In this document: positions 56,181 through 64,000 of the stretch, one piece after another | Layout of the letters: every line of letters begins with the position of its first letter | How positions within the stretch are numbered: the stretch's first letter is position 1 | Assembly: GCA_029168955.1 (NCBI GenBank) | Contig: JAPDOI010000215.1 | Coordinates: forward strand, 190,001-254,000 | Reading direction: 5' to 3' | Source of the DNA: Aplectana chamaeleonis | Taxonomy: Eukaryota > Nematoda > Chromadorea > Rhabditida > Cosmocercidae | DNA length: 64,000 bases | Notes under the pieces: generated by a model | What the model was told of the DNA's origin: nothing | Databases searched by the model: none | The model's input: only the letters and a program-made list of their open reading frames with translations | Translations under genes and position numbers: made by a program

Positions 56181-56679
56181 TTTCTCTAGGCAAAGCTATG
56201 AAAATGTTCACTTTTGCAAATCTCTGTGGCATTTAGCCGATTCAAAGTATGGCATACGGGATCACTGTCCTCCCCATATTAGAGTTGCATCTCGAAACTC
56301 CATCTTGCGTGTGCAACCCTACCTTGTTAGTGATGTTTGAATTGATTCGATTTGATTTATTACGACGTTCAAGACAGCCGAATGAAACATGAGTACAATG
56401 GTAATGGGATTTGAAAGTAAAGTGCTTCTGCAATAGGAAGAGCTGAGACTAGTTTCGCCCGTTAACCATAGAGAAGTGTGAATTTAGTGTTCATACCACT
56501 TATTGCATTATTTCCACTTCCCGAGGCTCGTCAGTAGTGTATTAAGCAGAGCTAGGCCTCGTTTTGCCTGTATACGATTCTGGTGTAGTGTATAATCGTG
56601 CTCCAATCGTGCCAGACGCGCGCGCCGCAGATTTGCGTTGCACGCGCTGCGCCAGCCGGCCTTCGGTGGTTAATCACTT

Positions 56680-56950
56680 TCCCCTCGATGCCCGAGCAGC
56701 TTGAGGGAGGAGCTTGGCGTGCGTCGCGGTTCATTTTGATAAGAGGTGAACGAGTGGCCGTGTGCTGTTCCGGCCCCAGCCCAGGCACTCGGTAATCGAT
56801 GCTGGTGGCCATTACCGCATCCATTACCAGGTGCCCGGGCTGGGGCCGAACGCAACACGGCCCCAGCCCGGGCACCCGTTCACCTTTTACCAACACGAGC
56901 CGCAACGCAGGCCAAGCTCCTCCCTGCGAGCTGCTCGGGCATCGAGTGTA
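56680..56950. repeat. GC-rich palindromic insert in the right arm
   Basis: CGATGCCCGAGCAGCTTGAG is mirrored by GAGCTGCTCGGGCATCGAG, with TGGGGCCG... arms inside (GGCCCCAGCCCAGGCAC; GTGCCCGGGCTGGGGCC). The corresponding part of the left arm is much shorter. Confidence 0.75.
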
Positions 56951-57001
56951 ACAGCTGTTCTCCGCAACTGCGCAGCGGAGTTTCATTTCGATAAGGACAG
57001 T

Positions 57002-57821
57002 ACAACGTCTCTCCTGGTCGAGTTGTTTCTTTGATTGATTTTCGGGTCTATAAGCCGGTGTCGAAGATTTGCATTGACGCGAATTCCAATAACACTTTTC
57101 TCATTTGTTCGGAAGGACCGAGATTTTCCATTTGTCAGGGTTGCTGAACACAGCGGCCGGAGATGGATATTTATCCTCGTGGTTGGACTATTTCTCTACA
57201 GGGTCATATTATCCTCCTCACGGCTAGATGATAGCTTGAAAACAGAAGTGCAATAAAGGTTACACAATCATGTGAGGTGGCCTTTTAGAAAAAAATCGTT
57301 GTGAAATCAACTGGTTGTTGTGAAGGCTCGTATGTATATTGATTTAGCCTGACGTAAATGTATTTACTTCATGCACGCGTGTATAGTTCACTGCACAAAC
57401 AGCGTCGTTATGAGCTGTTTACATAAGGTATTTCTCTGCAATACATTTCACCATTCTTCGCCAATAATTTCTGAACAATATTCATTAAAACGTTTGAACT
57501 TCTTCTTTTATGTATGTGCGTACGTACATTCTATCCGGGAGTGAAATTTACTTGATCCCTTTGCGAGCAAGATAGTGGGATAGGGAAGGAGAGAGCGGCC
57601 TAGACGCGCACATGCACGCGATGGAATCAGTGGTATGCATTTACCGTTTGCCGGTTTGACCGGCTTCTTTCGATAAGTTTTTCGTTACCGATTTACCAAC
57701 TTAGTCGTGGAATTAACAAAATTTTATAATATTTAACCCATGAAATTTAGGCATTTTCTTTGCTGTTCGACCCATTCCTTCACCGCTTTCCGGAATCCGG
57801 TGAAAAAAGCCGTTACAAAGA
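57002..57821. other. no supported gene
   Basis: Low-complexity and AT-rich parts, with one TTTGCCGGTTTGACCGG-type inverted word at 57648. No ORF or element end is convincing. Confidence 0.35.
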
Positions 57822-58258
57822 TTGAAGGCAGTGTTCATGATAATCTCCAGTTTTAAAATTATCTGCTCGAACGGTTGCTAGGGTCCCCAGGAAGAGCAGA
57901 AATGACGAAATACGCACAAGAAGCACACGAAATCCTGTACTCTCACTCTGCTCCCGTCGCACCAGTGGAGCTGTTTGTTTTGGCAATAAAATTTATTGTG
58001 GACCCGTCATTTGAATCGCTCTACTCTCTGTTGCTCCGCTCTATCCTTTGGACTCTAAGTAGCACTGTTTTAAAATAAAATGATCTACCGTTTTCGATCG
58101 ATCCCATTTTCCACGGGTTACAACTACCCAGAACATGGTCCTTCAGTCGGGCAACTAGTCCAGTTCAGAGAATAATGTTGCGGAAATAAGGGGTTTTAGT
58201 GCCGCATTGTTTCAGATGAGAAACCTCGGAACGAAGATAATCGTGAACATTGCCTTTA
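57822..58258. mobile_element. TTAA-type MITE, GTGTTCATGAT ends
   Basis: Left TTGAAGGCAGTGTTCATGAT, right ATCGTGAACATTGCCTTTA. About 437 bp. Confidence 0.85.
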
Positions 58259-58889
58259 GTATAGGTTACAGTGGGCATAATGGCAATTTACAATGGTAAC
58301 CTACCAAATAACTACGATTACTTCAGTTGACCTTCCCTTGTTAGCAAGCTGTACACCATCAGCTTGCAAGCTGAGCCCCAGCACCCAGTAAGTTGCCCTT
58401 AACTGCCTAGCGAATTGTGTTGTACGAGTACGCACCGTGATCATCTTTCCGCGACCGCCATGATAAGAATTCTGCAAGCTTAATTTTACGGTATCATTGA
58501 TGCTATTTCCTGATACCCCGAGAGTTTCACCGATTCATTCTGGTCATTCTGAAAACAGTCGGAGCGGTTAAACTTCTTTTGCTTCTCTGCTGTATAATTC
58601 ATACATGTGATCAGATATTGGAATTGGACTCGCCTCCGAACGGAAAGGGCAATGTTCTGTGGTGAATCAATCAGTTTCTTTTTTATGCGCAGATGTTTTG
58701 GGTGACATTGATGTCGACTGATTTCATACAATCGCTGCCTTCTACCGCAACTACCTCCGTTCCTTTTGGTGCCACTTTTTTCATTCACCTCTTCTTCAGA
58801 TATGCACTTTTTCATTGTATTGATAACGCATCAGGGTCAGGCGCGAGTTGTCCGATCGGACAACAGGGTGGACGTAACTCAGGTAAAAC

Positions 58890-60313
58890 CCTCAGGTAAA
58901 ACTAGTTGTTCAGAATCGGACGAATAGTTGTTGAGAATCGGTCGACAATCGAGATGTTGTCCAGAAAGTTGTTAGGAGTTGTCGAGAATTCGGAGATTCG
59001 CAGTATTTGTCGAGATTTGCGGCCGATTTGTTCAGAATTTCAGAAAGAGTTGCCGAGAAATCGGGGGAACGAGTGTCTGCCGAGAATTCGGATAGATTTC
59101 TCGACACCTTCTTCCAAAATTGAGAATTTGTTTCGAATATGTTCAAAATTTCCCAAGAATTCAGGACACCACTTCAGAACCCTCTTGACACCACTTTCTT
59201 CAATTATTGCGACTGCTCTCTTTGTTCTTTTCTTTTCATGTGGGTCCTCTGTGTTTCTTTTTTTTTTTTCTTCATTCTTGTAGCTGGTTATCAAATATAA
59301 TATATTTCACCGACTTCTTGAATATCAAACTCGCTTCTTTTTTAAATTTTCATCTTCTCAAAATAGCGAACATACCAAAACATGGGATTTTCTAGTTAAA
59401 GAATTTTGAAAGTTTACGTGCTTTCAAGTACTAATCTTTTTTCCATGATCGGTAGTTGCGGCAGTCGGATTTAATATATAATATTCAAGAAGTTACCCAA
59501 GAAGTATCAGAACTACGTTTGAAATTAAGATTGCTAATTCTAATAAATCTCGAATGATTCAGTTCTGACCGAAATTTGCAACTCTAAACCTTGCAATGGT
59601 TGTTTATCATTACATTAATGTACAATATGTGGACCCGCTGAAAGTCCACACTTCGCAAAGTATGGGTCACGAGAGTACGATATTTGAGTTTATCGGGGTC
59701 TATTTACCTTCCATACAAACTTCCAACGCCTAAGATGAAGGCAGAACCCCTCTACAGTATGTTGGCTCACACCTTTCTCAGGTGTAGTCCCGCCGGAAGT
59801 CGACAATTTCAAAAACTAGGACCCACGACAGTAGGATATTTGGGTCCAGCGTGGTCAATTTACTCTCTACTCAAACTTTCACCGTCTTAGAGTAATTCCG
59901 AAGACCACTACACTGATAGCGCACTGGTGCTGGGCAAGGCCAATAGCGGCCCATGTTGAACGATTGTGTAGACCCACAGCACATACGATGCACACTTTGC
60001 GTCTGTCAAACGTCGAAGAAGCCAGGCCAAGTTGGGAATTCGGTCAACAGAGTGATGTGAAACCATCTTCGTAGGCTTCGCCAACCGTTGTAATCATCGG
60101 TTGAGCAGGAGCTCCAATTGTATATGTGTAAAAAATGTGTCAACTGTTGAGAGAAGGGCAAGGAGTTGTCGGGAATTGGTCGAGAAGTTGTGGGGCGTTG
60201 TCGAGAATTGGGCGAAAAGTTGTCCGAAATTCTCTAGAGTCTGCGAAAGTTGTCCTGCATTCGTACGCCTGCAGGACAACCTTTCGTCCGATTCTCGACA
60301 ACTAGTTTTACCT
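58890..60313. mobile_element. 1.4-kb inverted-end element, copy 1 of an abutting pair
   Basis: CTCAGGTAAAACTAGTTGTT and CGACAACTAGTTTTACCTGAG are the ends. GTTGTCGAGAATCGG-type words recur throughout the first 250 bp and the last 200 bp, keeping frames open on both strands. The middle carries TTCTTTTCTTTTC and CGGTAGTTGC blocks repeated in copy 2. No transposase motif. Confidence 0.82.
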
Positions 60314-61652
60314 GAGCCAGTTGTTGAGAATCGGACGAAGAGCTGTTGAGAATCGGTTGAGAATCGAGTAGTTGTTCAAAAAGTGGATAGAAGGTGTCGA
60401 GAATTCTGCGATTCGCAGTGTTTGTCGAGAATTCAGGCCGATTTGTTCAGAATTTGGTAGGAAATTTCCGAGCGAGAATTTGGGGGAACGAGTGCTTGAC
60501 GAGAATTCAAACTGATTTCTGGACAACTCCACTGTATAAATTGAGAATGTGTTTCAAATATGTCGAGAATTTCCCAAGCATTCCTGACGATTACTCCAGA
60601 ACCCTCTTTACACCACTTTTCTTCAAACGTTGCGACTGCTGTTTTTGTTCTTTTCGTTTCGAGTGGGTCCCCCGAATTGTTGAATATTGAACTTTTTTTT
60701 TCGAATTTTTATCCTCTGAAAATAGCGAACATACCAAAACGGGATTTTCAAGTTAGTGAATTTTGAAAGTTTTCGAGCTTTCAACGACTGATCTTTTTTT
60801 GATGATCGGTAGTTGCAGCACTCAGATAAAAAATATTATTAAAAAAGTTACCCAAGAAGTATCAGAACAACGTTTGAAATTATGATTGTTCATTCGAATA
60901 AATCTCGAGTGATTCAGTTCTGACCGAAATATGCAGTGGCTGCAGGTGTGGACCCGCCGGAAGTTCTCATTTTGCAAAGTATGGGTAACGAGAGTAGGAT
61001 ATTTGAGTCGACCGGGGTCGATCCACCATATATACAAACTCTCACCGTCTAAGTTGGAGGCTGAACACCGCTACAGTATAATGGTTCACACCTTTCTCAG
61101 CTGTGGTCCTGCCGGAAGTCGACAATTTCGAAAATTAGGAGCCACGAGAGTAGGATATTTCAGTCCAGCGCGGTCAAATTTCTCCCTACTCAAGCTTTCA
61201 CCGTCTTAAAGAATTTCCGAAGAATGCCACATCGATAGCGCAGTAGGCAAGGTTAATAGCGGCCCATGTTGAACGGTTTTGTAGACCCACAACATATACA
61301 TACGATGCATAGTTTGCCCCTGGCGGACGTTGATGAAATGCACCAAGTTGAGAATTCGGCAAACAAAGGGTGTGAGACCATCTCCGTGGGCTTCACCAAC
61401 CGTTGTAATCAACTGTTGGGCAGGAGTCTCAAATTTTGGTAAGTACACACAGTTGTACATGTGTATAACTGTGTGTTAAGTGTCGAGAATCGGGCAAGAA
61501 GTTGTCGCGAATTGGTCGAGAAGCTGTCGGGCACTGCCGAGATTTGTGCGAAAAGTTGTCCAGAGTTCTCTAGAGTCTGCGAAAGTTGTCCTGCATTCCT
61601 GCGCATGCACGACAACTTTTCGTCCGATTCTCGACAACTAGTTTTACCTGAG
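60313..61652. mobile_element. 1.3-kb inverted-end element, copy 2 of an abutting pair
   Basis: It begins GAGCCAGTTGTTGAGAATCG directly after the CCTGAG of copy 1 and ends CTCGACAACTAGTTTTACCTGAG. Block order equals copy 1: GACGAGAATTC, CACC.CT.T, GATCGGTAGTTGC, ACACCTTTCTCAG.TGT, TTAGAGTAA or TTAAAGAAT. Matched blocks are 1.32-1.42 kb apart. Confidence 0.82.
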
Positions 61653-61978
61653 AAGAATTTTCAAAAATTAGAATTTTCTTGGGGGGATGCAATAATTTTG
61701 GGCGCGAAATAAAATAATGGGGGAACGTTTTCATGGAGAAAAAGCTCCTAACAAAGTCAAATAAGGAAAATTTCTAAAAATACGAAAAGCAAGGCATACA
61801 TGTTGTACTAGGAAGTACCAGCTCTCTACCAGCTCATATTCTACAAGCTCTATAACGTTACAACTGGAGAACGTTTCTATAGCGATGCAACAGCAATATT
61901 TTGGACTGTAGACAAAGTTTTAGCACATAAGACATACTTTCAGACGAGTTGCATGCATTAATAGAGCCTATCAACGCC

Positions 61979-62570
61979 TTAAAGGCAGTGTTCACGATTA
62001 AGAACCGTATCATTGTTTTTTTTTTCTGGGTAGGTAAGTCCACTAAGAAGAGATTAATAGGAAAAAGTCATAACAGAGCAATCAAATACCGGAGAAAAAC
62101 AGTTCGAAGAAATCTCTCGGAAAAATAAGTATGGCTGTTTGTGTACTTCCCTGACATCAGGTTCGACGCGTTGTATGCAGGGAGACTGCGTGCGACGCAT
62201 CGAACCCGACGTCGGGGAAGTGTTTTCGCCCTTCAAAATTCTTAGGTAAGTGGCTTTGTTTTCTGTTTTGTGTACCAAAAATTCTTCAAAAAATAAGAGG
62301 GGTCAATGCACATGCTGGGATGTTAGAACATTTCGCGATGAAGAATATTCGAAAATCCGGTGCCTGTTTCTACGGTAAAACGAATTGCAGGACAACTGAT
62401 ATAGGACGTGGGTGGGGTGGCTCAATGGGTCGGCTGGCCCACGAGATCGTCACCCACTTCACGACCGTTTTTTTTTTCGCACTTCCGTTCTTAGTCTTCT
62501 CAGAAGGACCCAATGCTTACGTTTTAGCCTAAAAAAAGGGCAACTTTTTCATCGTGAACACTGCCTATAA
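61979..62570. mobile_element. TTAA-type MITE, GTGTTCACGAT ends
   Basis: Left TTAAAGGCAGTGTTCACGAT, right ATCGTGAACACTGCCTATAA. Subfamily mate of 19337-19902. It contains a small palindrome (TTCCCTGACATCAGGTTCGA against TCGAACCCGACGTCGGGGAA) at 62150-62220. Confidence 0.9.
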
Positions 62571-63731
62571 TTCTTCTTCTCGTAGAATGGACAGCGTACT
62601 TCCTCCTATATAATTTTAGATTGTCATAAATCTGAAATAAGGGTTAAGATCCCCGTGAACTTTTCTACAAGCTGGCACCCAACACCCTGTAATAACCTTG
62701 AAGTTACGGAGAAAATCGCCCGAACCCCGTTTTCTCGTTGTCCAATATCGTTGTCCATAACCGCGCCTTCGGCCGAAGTTGGACAACGCAGGTGTTTTTA
62801 AAGACAATCCTCAGGTCCTGAAGGTGCTGTTTTTATCATAGACCTATCCTCCAAAAACTGCGGTAAGATCGCACGGACGATCCTCAACTCAAGGTTTTTA
62901 AGAGCAATATTCGAAATTGCATTGCGGCGAACCGTCGAAAATGAAGCTTCAAAGCCAAACTGAGCTACTTCGGTTTGGCTATGGAGCGCGGAAACCGCAG
63001 AAACCGTAAGCTGAACAGCGCTAACTGGAAATCGACTTTTTTACCTGTGAAGGCTTGCACACCCATACAAGGGTTACACAATCCCGGAGGTCTCGATGCA
63101 AACCTGCATAGTTGGAGGAAGCCGCTTAATTCTTGATTAGTGAGCTGTTTTCGAGAGTTTAAAACGTCTCCGAATCACGCTCGGCATTCGGGGGAACCCC
63201 ATGCGAGGTACCTTAGTGAGTATGTTGCCAGTGACTATGGACGGAAAACCGGGAGGACATTGTGATGTGAGAGATGAAGAGAGTGAGAGCGGGACGTTGA
63301 TCGACGCACTTTCGTTCGTTGTTTTGCAACATTGTGTCACATGCAGCTGTGCGAAATCATCCTGCGGAACCTCGCTCATGCTCTCGCTCCTCAACAACCG
63401 TTAACTGGAACTCATTCCTTTAACGATATTGGTAGAATGTCATGAGATCCGAGTGTGTCGAACATCTAATCCCAAAGTATGTGAGCGAGCTGACTTCTGC
63501 TACTTATTTCTCACCCGTGCAATATCGATTTTCGTGTTTGGAGCCTATGTTAGCTCTATTTTACAGCTCACACCTTTTTTTTGGCATTAGGTGAGCCACT
63601 GGGAAAGAAGAGAGCTCGTTTTTTTCAGCTGTAGATTTTGCTGTTTAATCGATCGATTCAATTCATAATAACGCAGCTGAAACCCAATCAGCTCATTTCT
63701 GACATTAATCTATACCGTCCTGTTATTGCAG
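62571..63731. other. region upstream of the last candidate exon
   Basis: A CpG-rich stretch at 63137-63404 is open on both strands (plus: LPVTMDGKPGGHCDVRDEES; minus: FAQLHVTQCCKTTNESASIN, with a possible minus donor AAG|GTACCT). I could not decide which strand, if any, codes. GTTGTCC words at 62735-62790 form a small inverted repeat. Confidence 0.35.
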
Positions 63732-63884
63732 CTGATACCACGCGCATGCAGCGTTCATCTTCAACTTATCTTGCTCCCATACCGTTTTCTTCAGTCAGCA
63801 CTCCGCTATCTCACGTGAAGACCGAACAATTTCATTTTCAACCGGCGCTACTAGATATGGGCGTTCGACTTCCGAATCAATGAA
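63732..63884 (+). CDS. candidate terminal exon of an unidentified gene
   Basis: After the acceptor CCTGTTATTGCAG the third base opens a frame DTTRMQRSSSTYLAPIPFSS then VSTPLSHVKTEQFHFQPALL and DMGVRLPNQ, ending at TGA 63882-63884. An AATAAA lies about 110 bp downstream (63991-63996). The Ser/Thr/Pro-rich string with VKTE (a SUMO-acceptor-like motif) would suit the tail of a nuclear protein, but I do not recognise the family. Upstream exons were not found. Confidence 0.4.
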
Positions 63885-64000
63885 CACTTCGAATATCGTA
63901 TTTTTGAAAGACTTCGAGTGAAAGGCTACAGGTAACCCTTTTTCGAAATTGTCGAATGATCCGCTGAATTTGGGCTTTTCAAAAATTCTCAATAAATCAG

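Larger units (their letters stand above)
53943..57001. mobile_element. 3.06-kb fold-back element
   Basis: ACTGTCCTTATCGAAGCGAA at the left is mirrored by TTTCATTTCGATAAGGACAGT at the right, with TA beside each end. The arms match for about 400 bp. Shared words are AAAGTGATTAACCACCG, CAAATCTGCGGCGCGCGCGT, GATTGGAGCACGAT and GAAACTAGTCTCAGCTCTTCCTAT; the left arm ends near 54350 and the right begins near 56425. The core contains a MITE (54510-55001) and GATTCGTGTTCAGC units but no transposase. Confidence 0.88.

Noticed and set aside
56552..56986. Minus-strand ORF of 144 codons
   Set aside because: It translates the GC-rich palindromic arm of the 53943-57001 element and is mirrored by plus-strand ORFs of the same origin.

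Overview
This is eukaryotic, intron-rich and repeat-dominated DNA. It looks like a clade V nematode, and a hookworm-like strongylid is my best guess. The reasons are TTTTCAG-type 3' splice sites, some very short introns (for example 58 nt) beside long repeat-filled ones, a likely spliced-leader acceptor 15 nt before a start codon, and two nematode-type single-copy genes. The genus is inference.

Two genes could be assembled exon by exon from protein homology. (1) A Van Gogh/Strabismus planar-cell-polarity gene (vang-1), + strand, 2268-16808. It has 15 coding exons, four membrane segments, the conserved TSEHS cluster and a C-terminal PDZ ligand ending ESSV. (2) A CIAO1-type WD40 protein of cytosolic iron-sulfur assembly, + strand, 35982-39837. 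Five exons were found; the first WD repeat, an internal part and the end were not. A candidate terminal exon of a third, unidentified gene lies at 63732-63884.

The window opens with a mariner transposase ORF broken by one missing C. It is preceded by a heat-shock-element array and a TATA box (8-52). Fragments of non-LTR retrotransposons occur at 34230-34510 and 50340-51030.

Most of the rest is non-autonomous DNA transposons. The dominant group has TTAA targets and terminal repeats beginning AAAGGCA, in at least four end types, often nested or abutting (7580-8425, 16810-18022, 28378-29826). Long fold-back elements sit at 10366-14474, 23224-23907, 36870-37938, 46730-48954 and 53943-57001. Other structures are a triple TTAA cluster that splits a tRNA-like sequence, self-complementary TTCGAATA satellites (47440-49686), a 21-bp minisatellite (43395-44010), and two abutting copies of a 1.3-1.4-kb element (58890-61652).

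The repeats meet the genes closely. One element starts within 3 nt of the vang-1 stop codon, another lies 6-8 nt inside a CIAO1 intron, and a diverged copy of vang-1 exon 3 lies at 26278-26345. Element ends were read by eye and may be off by a few bases; there was no alignment or database search.
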